Positions 1 to 13,100 of a stretch of DNA of 64,000 bases are shown here, piece after piece. The DNA comes from Xiphophorus maculatus (taxonomy: Eukaryota; Chordata; Actinopteri; Cyprinodontiformes; Poeciliidae). The position numbers and the translations under genes were made by a program. Where the stretch lies: the NCBI RefSeq assembly GCF_002775205.1, contig NC_036451.1, positions 248,001 to 312,000 of the forward strand, written 5' to 3'. The notes under the pieces are model-generated. The model was not told the DNA's origin, did not search any database, and worked only from the letters and a program-made list of their open reading frames with translations. Numbering within the stretch: position 1 is the stretch's first letter; every line of letters begins with the position of its first letter.

Positions 1-534
1 CGGGGGGTGGGAGGGGTTATCTATCGAGTTTCAGATCTCTGAGACCTACGGTTTCCCCTATCTTACGTTAAGGGCGCTGTGGAGTAGTTTGGCCACGCCC
101 ACTTGATTACACCGGAATCCGAAAATTTTTCTTGGGGGCCAATTTTGGTGAGTTTTTGAATATGATAAAGCCTCCAAAGGCTGCGCGAAGTGGCGGAAAA
201 ATAATTTTAAAAAATCGAGAAATCTTGCTAAAACAATAGGCCTTGCCTTCACCAGCGCTTCGCTGCTCGGGCCTAATAATTATCATCCCAGCTCAAACCC
301 ACCTGAATCAAATGGCCGGATTTCCTCACCATGCTAACCGGGCACGATAACTCCAGAACCTGCTGAGCACTGCTGATTTAAATCATTAGGTGCAGCTCTG
401 AAGGCTGTAACATGCATGGATGCAACATTTTTCTTTACCAACTCGTTTGAGCAGTCTGGTAGACTGCTGCCCTCAAACTTCATGAAGACAGAAGATTAAG
501 ACAATGTTACACCAAAATACTTGACAGCTAAAAC
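1..534. other. Gene-free left edge, unclassified repeat-like block
   Basis: No credible exon is visible. Around 175-285 there is a GC-rich stretch with a small palindrome (AGCGCTTCGCT) between AGGCC and GGCCT, next to A/T-rich sequence, which resembles the body of a dispersed DNA repeat. No terminal repeats or target duplication could be found, so the family is open. Confidence 0.3.
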
Positions 535-606
535 ATTTTTTTCCCCATTTTTTTCTCCGAAAACTTTTTGCGGCGCTAGTGGCTCGTATTTTTTGCGACA
601 CTAGGC
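535..606 (-). mobile_element. SINE, 3' half (split by hAT insertions)
   Basis: Read on the minus strand this is the 3' body of a tRNA-derived SINE whose 5' half lies at 3637-3768. The order CTGTCNGCCTA, GTGTCGCAAAAAA, then CCACTAGCGCCGC and an A-rich tail follows the same layout as the intact copy at 15025-15228 (CTGTCAGCCTACT, then GGGACACTAGAGCCC, A-tail), though diverged. The last few bases of this half lie at 810-823, beyond the hAT MITE inserted at 607-809. The two halves are 3 kb apart only because of later insertions. Confidence 0.55.
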
Positions 607-809
607 CAGGGTTTCTCAATTCCGGTCCTCAGGCCCCCTGCCCTGCATGTTTTAGGTGTTCCCTTCTGCTACACACCTGGATTGAATCTGTGGGTCATCA
701 ACAGGTTTCTTGATGGTCATGCAATCATTTGAATCAGCTGTTCTGGAATAGAGGCACATCTAAAACATGCAGAGCAGGGGGGCCTGAGGACTGGAATTGA
801 GAAGCACTG
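607..809. mobile_element. hAT-type MITE with 8-bp target duplication
   Basis: A 203-bp element with imperfect long terminal inverted repeats: it starts CAGGGTTTCTC and ends GAGAAGCACTG, and the inner parts around TGCATGTTTTAG and AAAACATGCAGAG also pair. It is flanked by an exact 8-bp duplication CACTAGGC (599-606 and 810-817), as expected for hAT elements. It has no coding capacity and must have been moved by an autonomous hAT transposase. Confidence 0.85.
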
Positions 810-845
810 CACTAGGCAGACAGTAGTGATGGGCTATCTGAAGCT

Positions 846-2056
846 CAGTGTTGTATAGTAACGAAGTAAAAATACTTCACTACTTTACTTAAGTATATTT
901 TGGAGTACTTCATACTTTCCTCGAGTATGAAAATTTTTGATGACTTTCAGTTTTACTTCACTATATTTCTGAACTTAATTGCGTACTTTTACTCTGATAC
1001 ATTTTCAATGTGTGGTTTAGTTACTCTTTACAAAAAAGCGAGAGAGAGAAACGCAAGTGTTTTGACCCCACCTACTGATTGACTGCAACAAAGTCGGTAG
1101 CCTGCTTGCCTGGGCTTGTTCATCACCACCAATAGGATACACCTGTTTCGCTTCTCCCATTAAACACAAAGCAAGTGTCGCAATCAGCAGCAGCCACATG
1201 GAGGAGGAGACGGAGACCACAACGACTGCAACTACGTCGGCCACGGCTCCAGGGGAACCACCAGCTGGTGATGAGAGCCCATGGCCTTATTTAAACACAA
1301 TACACTCTTTCGTGGGTGTTAAAGATTCGTCGTACCGCATGCAGTGTATGTTATTCCTGCCCGAAGATGTGGAAATTCTATCTTACAAAAACTCCCCGTC
1401 CAACTTGAAGAAACACATCGAGGTAACGTCTTATGAAATGGTTATAATCCTCCTGTTTCAGTAACGATAGCTTGGTCACTAGGCACTATTGTGAAATCTT
1501 GAGCATAACGTTACCTGTATAAATGAACTTTGTTTGGCATTGTTTCAGTTCCACACGTGGTGTATTTAGCTGAGGCCTAATGTTGACTGTAGCAGGCTAC
1601 CTAGACTCCTCTGTTCAAGGGGGGACAGAAGCCATAGCGATAGCAATTTAGACTAAATTTAACGAATATAGGAAAGGCATGCACGTTCAAAACCACAAAC
1701 CATTAACATGTGCTACTCTTTAAAACTGGAACAATTTATTAGCAGGTTTAATTTTGCCTGCACTTGGTTGTGTACATTATTTTAAGTGTATTTGACAAGT
1801 TTACCAAAATATAAAAAATGTCATTCAAACTGCATTTGCTTTGTTTTACTTTTTACTTGTACTTTTCATTACATTACTTGAGTACATCCATTTTTACAGT
1901 AATTTCCATACTTAAGTACAAGAAGTTTCAAATACTTTAAGACTTTAACTCAAGTAACATTTCAGTCAGTGACTTGGACTTTTACCAAAGTCGTATTTTG
2001 GAGAGGTACTTATACTTTTACTTGACTCTGAGATTTCAGTACTTTATACAACACTG
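846..2056 (+). mobile_element. Inner hAT element with a BED-finger transposase exon
   Basis: The ends are CAGTGTTGTATA and, on the minus strand at the right, CAGTGTTGTATA, with longer AAGTA-rich pairing further in. Flanks CTGAAGCT (838-845) and CTGAAGCC (2057-2064) match at 7 of 8 positions. At 1198-1422 there is one exon-like reading frame with an acidic/threonine-rich start, then WPYLNTIHSFVGV and a BED-finger-like tail ending NSPSNLKKHIE just before a GTAACG donor. This is typical of the first exon of a hAT transposase. The catalytic part is missing, so the copy is non-autonomous. Confidence 0.8.
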
Positions 2057-2458
2057 CTGAAGCCAGGCTTCGAGGCTTGTACCGAGTAATAAGGGGGCGT
2101 GTCCGATGAAGCCCCGCTTCGAGGCTTGTGTGGTCTTGTTGAAAACCACGTGACTGGCAACAAACGAGGCCTCTCATTGATTGGTCACGTGACTGCTTCA
2201 TTTTGCGTGTCGGTTTTCAAAATAAAGGCGTGATGAGCCGCTGCTTCTCGAATTATTGTATTTGATCGCATCAGGGGAGGATTTGTCTTCAGCAGTGGCC
2301 GAAATAAAAGGAACCGTTTATAGTTCACGTGTATTAATGATTTTGATGATGGCACTCATCAAAATGTAATGTTTGTTATTGATTTTCTCAATTGATTATA
2401 TTTTATGACATTATATTTGTGTTTTTTAATATGTAAAGCACTTTGAAACTGCAATGTT

Positions 2459-2925
2459 GTTCTCCAAATGGTTGTGAATACAGCCCAAAAAATCATTGGC
2501 TGCCCTCTCCCCTCACTGGAGGACCTGCACAGCGACCGCTGTCTAAGAAAAGCACAACACATCACAAAGGACACTTCTCACCCCGGACCTTCTCTGTTCA
2601 CACTGCTGCCTTCAGGCAGAAGATACAGAGCAACCAGAACAAGAACCAACCGTCTCAGAGACAGTTTCTACCCGATAGCAATAACAAAACTAAATGCAAT
2701 CAAAAACAACCATTAATCATCATAAATGATGTATGTGAGAATGTTCCTCCATTCTGTTCTTATTTATTAGTATTTTTGTGTGCGTTTTTTTCTTTTTTTA
2801 CCAGTTATTTGTTATTTCCTTGTGAATTGTGAGTTATTTTTTGTTTTTAAGCATATGCACTGACTGATGGCACTTTTAAAATTTCGTTGTTCTTGTGACA
2901 ATAAAGATTTATCTATCTAAAAATG
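2459..2925 (+). mobile_element. L2-like LINE, 3' end fragment
   Basis: The frame from 2468 encodes AQKIIGCPLPSLEDL...HPGPSLFTLLPSGRRYR...RLRDSFYP, the C-terminal tail that follows the reverse transcriptase in L2/Rex1-type LINEs (compare [14 protein letters not shown]...[12 protein letters not shown] in the larger copy at 53222-55680). It ends GACAATAAAGATTTATCTATC, a usual L2-type 3' terminus. About 460 bp remain, consistent with 5' truncation on insertion. The surrounding bases look like another repeat (GCACTTTGAAACTG before, ATGTGCTACACAAATGA after). Confidence 0.75.
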
Positions 2926-3636
2926 TGCTACACAAATGAACTTGATTGAAAAGGAGCCAGTGAGGAGAAATAATATGACATCTACGAATACTTTGAGATG
3001 ATCATTCACAAGGTTCTTAAATAAAAAATAATTAAACCCTTCACCTCCAAAATTCTCACCTTTTTAAAAGTTCCACTTCTTTGTTCTGGAAAAATATATT
3101 AGTCTTGAACAGCAGAAACAGACTAACGCTGTTGGAAGAGTAAAATTCTGGCCTGATGAGTAAAAATATAAGGGATCAGATCAGAGAGCCAATAGGAATC
3201 CAAGAAAAAGAGAACTTTTGAAGAATTTTAGTTTTTAGGAGGTAAATCAAAACTCAAAGAGTACTGTCTGCCCCAACAAGCACCGCACTCCGAGTACACT
3301 AAAACAAATGTCTGTCAAATCAGTCGATGACAAAACAGCCACTGACAGTCAACATATACCAGGATTGACTACAAGTCATTTTAATAACTAAAAAAGATGA
3401 GTTAAGTAGGATTTAATTGACTCTCCTGTTACCAAACATGAGTTTGACAAAAAGTTTTGACAATATTGCATGTACTAATTGTTTTTAAATATGTCTGTCC
3501 GAGTGACAAGGCTGTCACAGCTTGGACTGCAGATGTCACTAGTGAGAAATGAATGAACCACCGAGTAAGAAACCTTTGGGCAAAGCAATGGGCCGGAAGC
3601 TTTATTGCTTCCCGAGGCTTCATTTGGCCATCACTA

Positions 3637-3768
3637 GCAGACAGGAAAGAGGGCGAGGAGAGGACATGCGGTAAAGGTCGACGGACCGGGAGTCGAACCC
3701 GTGACGTCCGCGTCGAGGACTAAGGCCTCCAAACGTGGAGCGTGCTAACCACAGCACACCCTTGCTAA
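3637..3768 (-). mobile_element. tRNA-derived SINE, 5' half
   Basis: On the minus strand this reads GTGGTTAGCACGCTCC, TTTGGAGGCC, then GGTTCGACTCCCGG (a B-box) and CATGTCCTCTC. It aligns closely with the SINE at 15025-15228. The 3' half continues at 810-823 and 535-606 across the inserted hAT elements. The promoter-like boxes derive from a tRNA gene; it is not a functional tRNA because the cloverleaf is degenerate and embedded. Confidence 0.75.
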
Positions 3769-3923
3769 AGCATTTCTACGAAACCTTCAGAATTCCTTGA
3801 GTGAAAGCATTAAAGGTCATCACCTGGATAGCACAACCTTTACACAGTGGTTTGACCCAGATCATAGATGCCTCCACCATTAAAAGACAAAAAACAGAAC
3901 CATGAGTTTGTACTGAACAAGCT

Positions 3924-3929
3924 TTTATT
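3924..3929 (-). promoter_or_regulatory. rpl36 polyadenylation signal
   Basis: AATAAA on the minus strand, only about 8 bases after the rpl36 stop codon. The resulting 3' UTR would be very short, as is usual for ribosomal protein mRNAs. Confidence 0.75.
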
Positions 3930-3936
3930 AGGCGAG

Positions 3937-5800
<1,864 letters not shown>

Positions 5801-6498
5801 GTCTGCAAAAGACCACGTGGAAACATCAAAATAAAACACTTAATGAGGGAAAGGACAGCGCTAAACATGAGCCAAATATAGTCGAGCAGCTTGTGGTATA
5901 TGCTATGTGGTTTCTAAAGAAAAATAACAGACTCACCGTTTTGATGCACCACAGTTTTAATGTCACAACTCTAATGGAAGTCAGACTTGTGACATATTCT
6001 ACTTAGAGGCATGCCTCTGGTAAGGATAAGAGGCATTGTCTGCCTCTTATCACCTCAGCATCCGTAATGAACTCCAGGTAGCAGTAGAAACACGCTACTG
6101 GGCCTGTGTTCATTATCTCACGCCGTGTCCAAAGTCAAAGTTCCTAACACGCGTCGACAATGTGAGTTAATTCAACTGGTTTGCAGAACACCAAAGAGTC
6201 ATGTTTTCCGATTAGCCTCTTTACTCGACACCTGTTCATATGGGTTTAATTTGAACCTCAAATAATTCTGAGATCCCTCTGTTAGAGACTTGCTGTCCCG
6301 GTATGCTAGCCAAGCGCTACCGAATATAGTGCCAAGTTAAAAAGCTAACGCTTCCTGAAATATTACGGTGCAATATTACACAGAAATAATTAACAGAGTT
6401 CATGATTGTGTTTGAACAAAATGGATAAACAAAAAAGGGAAGGATGGCAAAGATTTGAATAAGATTCTAGCCACTACTCAGGCATTACAGTAACTTAC

Positions 6499-6530
6499 CT
6501 GCTGTCTAGAATGGCGCTCAAACCGGAAGG
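6499..6530 (-). promoter_or_regulatory. rpl36 non-coding first exon and TOP-type start
   Basis: On the minus strand a donor CAG|GTAAGT lies at 6499/6498. About 30 bases upstream is the pyrimidine tract CCTTCCGG (start near 6528), which fits the 5' terminal oligopyrimidine start of vertebrate ribosomal protein genes and also contains an ETS-like CCGGAAG. TOP mRNAs are translationally controlled through mTOR/LARP1 in vertebrates; the link here is by family. Confidence 0.6.
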
Positions 6531-6586
6531 ACTGGTGATGGGAAAAGGCGGGGCATAAGCGGGCTCCCGTAGGGAAGCAGTAATAT

Positions 6587-6605
6587 TAGCGCCCCCCGGT
6601 GGCTT
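6587..6605 (-). promoter_or_regulatory. Strong CTCF-like site upstream of rpl36
   Basis: On the minus strand the 19-mer reads AAGCCACCGGGGGGCGCTA, which agrees with the vertebrate CTCF core (as I recall it, TGGCCACCAGGGGGCGCTA) at 16 of 19 positions. It sits about 60 bp upstream of the likely rpl36 start, between rpl36 and lmnb2. Confidence 0.55.
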
Positions 6606-7193
6606 GGAAGTACCGTGGGATATCGGCGAGTTTCAAAACCCGTAAAAATATGTTTTTCTATACCAACAATTAGAGGAACGTGTTCTTTCTATGTAGGAAC
6701 AAAATTCCATATATTCCCACAGACAATAAAGTCATGTTGTAATTTAAATGTCACACTTAGAAGAGTTGGGGAAGCTTCTGCTATATATGTGAAATGTAAA
6801 TATTATGCTGTATATTATATTACAGCTCCTTAAATCTATTACTTATTGAGATTTTGGGGGTAAACAGGGATTCCACCTCCAGTGCACACATAGTTCAATA
6901 AACAGAAAAAAAATTATATATTTTTATAAAGATATTTTTGGCGCCTCATTTTTTCTCCCATCATACCTTGCAAAACCGGAAACGCCCTCTGCTTTTGGCG
7001 GGGTGTCAGCCATCTTGGAATCACATCACCGTGTGGAGCGAGGCTTTCCTGTTTCACGCTGCTGCAGCCCATTGATTGCTTTTCTTTGGTGCATCTAGAA
7101 AAACCGTTCCTCAGATTCCAACTGAAACCAGCAGACAACGCTCGGTTTTCTGTCTTTTAACTTCGTAGTGAAGCAAACTCAGGATTGATCGCC
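6606..7193. promoter_or_regulatory. Divergent rpl36/lmnb2 intergenic region and lmnb2 5' UTR
   Basis: About 0.6 kb without a coding exon. The left part is A/T-rich. Near 6974-6982 there is an ETS-like ACCGGAAAC, and at 7009-7018 GCCATCTTGG, which on the minus strand is CCAAGATGGC, a textbook YY1 site. These, 180 bp before the lmnb2 ATG, mark the probable lmnb2 core promoter. The ATG context GCCATGG is a good Kozak sequence. Confidence 0.5.
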
Positions 7194-10100
7194 ATGGCGA
7201 CTGTTCGCGTTACTCCAAGCCGAGAAACTGGTCGGCCAGCGGCCTCTACGCCTCTGTCCCCCACCAGGATATCCCGCCTACAGGAGAAACAAGACCTGCA
7301 GCACCTCAATGACCGGTTGGCCGTTTACATCGACCGTGTCCGGTCGCTGGAGCTGGAGAATGACCGATTGATGGTCAAGGTGTCTGAGAAGGAGGAGGTT
7401 ACTACCAGAGAGGTGGGTGTAAGGAAGCTACCGCTGCCCGCGGCTTTGCTTTGACAAAACAGCTGAATGAGAAGCAAAGAGGCGCGATTAACTGTGTAAC
7501 TGTCGGTTAGAGGGGAGCGTTGGTCGGATGCAGGATGGGCTGGATCTTTGTGGTGCTATTGATCAGGAAATCCAACTGGTCCTCAAACAGAACTGTTGGT
7601 CATTGTGCCCAGTTGCTGTTCCTGATTTCAGCCTTAGTGATCACCATGAGAACGGGGACCGAGTGAGCTTGGTGTTTTATCAATGAGAGCCAGCCTGCCC
7701 ACTCTGACGGGGATTTAACAAACTTCAACAAATCTAGTAACAAGTAATGCTGTAAAAACTAAAATAAATTGTGGAGGTGCTTATTGTTTACCTTCAGTTA
7801 CCATGGACACATTGGTTTGCTATTCGCAAATGTATCTCTTATAATGATCAGCAGACTGGTTCTTGTTGAACAGGTTGCATAGTTGTGTTGTGTTGTTAAT
7901 GGTGGACACAGTGGGTCCTTTGCTCCTGTCAGGCTGCCTGTAAAGGTGCCTGAGCTAAAGGGAGAGACCTGCTGGTGTCCTCCAGAGAGGATGAAGGGTT
8001 TCCTGGGAGGATGGATGGACTCATGGTCAGCTGACTCCAGCATGCACCACAGAATGCTGGCCTATAGTTCTGTTGGTCGGAGAATTTCAAATAATGTTTC
8101 ACATTCATGTTTAGAATTTCTCTACAAAGACATGAAAGTGTTATTGGGAGTTATTGATTAAACATAACTCCCATTTTACCTTATCTCATCTGTTCTATTC
8201 CTGGTAGATTTGCCTGACAGAGCTGCTTCACTGCTGCTGTTTTCTGTGTTTTAGGTAACAGGCTTGAAGGCTCTGTATGAGGCAGAGCTGGCTGATGCTC
8301 GGCGGGTTCTGGATGAAACGGCTAAAGACAGAGCCAGGCTTCAGATCGACCTGGGGAAGGTCCAGGCTGACCTGGATGAAGCCACCCGGAGGCAAGTGAA
8401 GACCTGCTGCAGCGTCCTAAGGGAAGACATGCAGTAACACTGGGGAATAGTGTGATGATTGTATGGCTTGTGATAAAGACATATCTGAACAGTGTTGATG
8501 TCTTTCTGCTTTGGTATATTCCAAGCACAGAGTCCATGCAGTTTATCTAGTAACTCTTATCTTTGTCCCAACAATCTGGTAGAACTGGAAAAGTTGCATC
8601 TGCTGTTTGAGAGATCCAGATGCCCTATAAACATATTCTGCTGTATTAAACAGTGAGCAGCACCAAATACACGTACAGCTCCAAAAATAAGAATATTTTG
8701 AAAACGTTTAATATTTGCTGTTCCTCATATTAGAAGCGAAAATTCATCACAGCGCATTTATTTCAAGCTTTTATTTCTTGCAATTTTGATCCTTATGACT
8801 TAGAGAATGAAAATGTAATGTGTTTATATTAGAGCTACAGCTAATGATTATTGTAGTAATAGTTTATTCTGATGATGAGTCAATTAATCAGATAAAAAAT
8901 TGGCTGCACATTAGGTAGATTTCTTATTTAACTACTTTATAATGCTAAAAATACTTGCAAATGCAAATAAACAAATAATGTAATTCCTCTTTTTAATGAA
9001 ACAGTAAACAATTTATTTTCTAAAATGCAATAGCAGCATTCCAACATGTGAAAACCTCAGCTCTTTCTGCTGGACTGAACATAGTGTAGAGCTGACATGG
9101 GGATTTTTTTTTTGGATTAACTCAACTGGACAGCCTAATAAGAGATTATATTTATTCATTCATGTATTTTACAAAATTGGAACCAGGTGAAGCTAAAATT
9201 GCTACTTGAGGAGTTCTGGGTGTAACATATTAACAGACGATGTTTTTATTCTAACTGAAAACGTTTTATTTTTTTAATAGTTTTGGCTTACTAACTGCTC
9301 TGACTGGATTGTTTCAGCAAATTTTCTTTTTTGAGTCTGTATAGTCCAACCAACAATTAACTAATTACTAAATTAGGCAATGATTAACTACACTAATGTG
9401 TTGACTTTATACATAAACTAGGGCTTCAGCCAATGTATATCTGTATGCATGGTGACACTGTGTGCAGCTCTTTTTGAGTTGATTGTGAACATTTGAGCGT
9501 TCTGAGTGAAGGTCTGTGTGAGCAGAGGAAGTTATCTTTAACACCCTTTTTTTTTGCTCTCAGTTCCAAAAAGAAGGACAGCGATCTGGCTGCGGCACTG
9601 TCCAGGGCAAACGGGCTGGAAGGGCAGCTGAATAAGAGCGAAGCAACTCTTGCCACTGCTTTGAGTCAGAATGCTGCACTCATTTCAGAACTTGCTGATG
9701 TAAAGAACCAGCTGGTGAAGGTAGGTACTGTATGGGTCTCTGCTAATAACAGCTATGGAGTAAAACTAGAGAGTGGTGAGCTGATTGACAGCGGGGGCCC
9801 AAGCCTCCAGGTAGGTTCTGGTCTGGTCTGGTAGATGCTCACTCTCTGTAGCCTTCTTGGAATGGCCGCTCTCCTAGTTTCAGTGGAACATTCTGGGACT
9901 TCAGTCATCAAATTGCTCAGAGGATTTAAGAGCTCATGACACCTACCTTGTTCTGTTAGACTTCATCATGGCCACATTGACAAATGTTTGAGCCAGAACT
10001 TTAATGTAATTTTTATTTTATATAATTTTTTTTATTACACTGAGTTTTTTCTGTGTTATTGGAGTCTCATTGAAAATGAATTACGTGTATAAAGTTGAAA

Positions 10101-13100
10101 AACTCCAATAAATGTTTGTAGTTCCATCTCCAGATTGACCACTAAGGGTTGTGTGTCTGAGTGAGTTGGTTTTATCTACCTGAACCAGGGCCGAGCCCAT
10201 CTGTAGCCAACAGGAAAAGTCAATGCTGGTAGCCAACATTCAACCCAAAGGGAGCAGCATTGAGATGGTTTTAGACTAAATATTTAAGAAGGAAGGGCTG
10301 CACAATGGTGCAGTTGGTAGAACTGTTGCCTTGCAGAAAGAAGGTCCTGAGTTCGATTCCCGACCTGGGGTCTTTCTGCATGGAGTTTGCATGTTCTCCC
10401 TGTGTATGCATGGATTCTCTCCGGGTACCCCGGCTTCCTCCCACAGTCCAAAAACATGCATGACTGTTAGGTTAATTGGTTTCTCTAAATTCTCCCTTGA
10501 TGTGAGTGTGTGTGTGCATGGTTGTGTGTCCCGTCTTTGTGTTGCCCTGCGACAGACTGGCGACCTGTCCAGGGTGTACCCTGCCTCTCGCCCTGAACGT
10601 TAGCTAGAGATAGACACCAGCACCCCTCCTGACCCCACTAGGAACAAGGATGTACGGATAATGGATGGATGGATGGATTTAAGAAGGAAACAAATTTATA
10701 CAAAAATGTCACTGAAACAAAAGATAGAACCCTTAAGGTCCAATTGGCATAATTTTTCTGTAAAAAAAAGTCTGATTTAGGCTAATTCTTGTTTAAAATG
10801 TTGAACAACCAGCCAGTCAAATTGCATGAATGAGGTCAGGAAATATCTAAAGTAGAACTGAAAAAAAATCCATCCAGTTAGGAGTCAAAAATACTAAGAG
10901 GAAAGTAAGTACTTCATCCTGTGTATTACCATAGTTACCCAGTCCACACTAATATGTCATAGTCATAGAACAATATAGAACACTAGTCATGTAGTTAGAA
11001 CTAAATTTTTCTTTTGCTTTTCCTACCGGACCAACCCCCATCTGTTCTCACTAGAACTTAATGATTCATCAACACTCCTCTCTAGCCCTCTACTGTTGGG
11101 CAACAGTTTTTTTTAACTTTTCACCTATAAAAATGCTGAATGTTGTGTCGTGCAGGCTGAAGATAGCCATGCTGTGGCCAAGCGGCAGCTGGAGGCAGAG
11201 ACCCTGATGCGTGTGGACCTGGAGAATCGCTGTCAGTCGCTCAGTGAGGAGCTGGAGTTCAGAAAAAACATGTTTGAAGAGGTAAGTGTGAGCAGCACTA
11301 GTTCACGTTTTCTTCTTATTTAAACCATATTTGTTTTTAACAAGTGAAAGCAACAAACAAAACAAACTAAACAAAAGTTTAGGTACAGAAAGCAGAATGA
11401 ACTAGATTTTCTGCATCAGTGACAGAATCCAGAAATTAAGACTTGTTTAAAACATCTAGCAGCATCTAGATAAGAACTGTCAATTGAAGATGAACGCATG
11501 GATGAGTTTCTCTAGATCTGGCTGAGACATTAGTCCTTTAATCCTGGAAAAATCCATTACTATTACATTACTTGAAAATGGTCTCAAAACAATCCTATTG
11601 TTTATTTACCACAGCTGTGTTAGATTATCTAATAGCAGCGGTAGCTAGTCTTCCAAAATAAACATCAAGCCTCTGTGTATAATGTATCCAACACACAGAG
11701 TGAGGGAAAAAAAGTGGTTTTGAGTCATTCTTTAATGGATTTTCTGCATTATTTTTACCTTTGCTTTGGCACCATGCACTAAATTAATAATACCTGCATC
11801 TCCAGGTTTCATTTGGTCAACAGAATCGCAGCAGCGTGGCTATAGATGGCAAATAAAAGTCTTTTTGTCCTTGAGCATTGTGGGCATGAGCAACATTTCC
11901 TGATGTAAACATGCAGGGAGATCACAGAGAAATTCAATTAAAAGGGTTCCAGATTTTATAATAGTTAATTTATCTAGTCAAAAAGCAGTGTAAAAATAAG
12001 AAGCGAACTATAGAAGTGGATGGAACCTGCTCACAGCAGACCCATGGCTCCTGACAACATAATGGCTATGGATTCAAGCTCCAACATTGCAGTCATATTG
12101 TAAAATGAAATTAATATTCTAGAATCAGGCGTCTGACAGTGTGTATCCCTTCAGGAGATGCGTGAGAGCCGCCACCGCCAGGAGCAGAGGATCGTGGAGG
12201 TGGACTCTGGAGTCAGGCAGGACTACGAGTCTAAACTGGCGCAGGCTCTGCAGGTAAGCACCTGGAGTAGAGAGGAACGAAACATTTAGGGAAGAACTCT
12301 AGTGAACAACTTTTTAGGACTATTTTCATGTTCTGTCTCACAAAACTTCTCCCATGACTGCTGCTGATTTTCTCATTACATTCTTACTAAACAATTTCCC
12401 AATGGAAATCAATAAAGTATATTCTATTCTATTTTATTGTAAACAGTCAGAGCTTAGGACGACTGTGTCTGAGGATAGCAGCAGCAACAGAAGAAGCTCT
12501 TGGAGGGGAACTGTGTGGCAGACGTTTCCTTCCTTAGACATTTTTCAGTTGCCAGGGAAGCGACCTTATAAGTGACCACTGGTGCTAACCCCTTCTAGAG
12601 GTTTGAACATGGAGTTCACCAGGTGATGATTGCCTGCTGTAGCCCATGACCCCACCCCGACCCCCAGCTGCTGACCAGAGCTTTTGCAAATCTCTGAAAA
12701 TCAGACTGAGAGTCTGCATGGTTAACAACAGCCCCCTCTCCCCCCACTGCCACCCCCTTAGTGACTCTGTCTTTATATTTGGTGAAATTTGAGACAAAGA
12801 AAAGCAGCTTTGCAGCATTTCCGTGTATGAACAGTGAACAGCAGCAGCTCTGGTAAAACCTGAGAGAGGAAACATGAGGAGGAATGATGTGGGCTCAGCG
12901 AGGTTGTTTGGTTGTTTATACCACTGCTTAATTTTCCCATCAATGCTGGACCTCTTTTACTCCATAATGACTCTCAAACTGAGCTGCTGGTTAAATGCTG
13001 AAGTGTTGCAATTAGCTGCAGGTCTGAGCAGACTGTTGGAACAGAACGCTGAGCTGACTCCCAACTAATACAACAGTGTAGGATGAGGAGTTTGGTAGTG

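Larger units (their letters stand above)
824..3636. mobile_element. Outer hAT element, itself carrying other insertions
   Basis: The terminal inverted repeats begin TAGTGATGGGC at the left and read TAGTGATGGCC on the minus strand at the right end. An exact 8-bp duplication GCAGACAG flanks it (816-823 and 3637-3644). Without the inner hAT (846-2056) and the LINE fragment near 2459-2925 it would be about 1.1 kb. GAAGCC..GAGGCTT-like subterminal motifs occur near both ends. No transposase is left. It landed inside the minus-strand SINE. Confidence 0.8.

Noticed and set aside
3655-3766. tRNA gene on the minus strand
   Set aside because: The B-box-like GGTTCGACTCCCGG belongs to a SINE head; the rest does not fold as a tRNA and matches the SINE at 15025.
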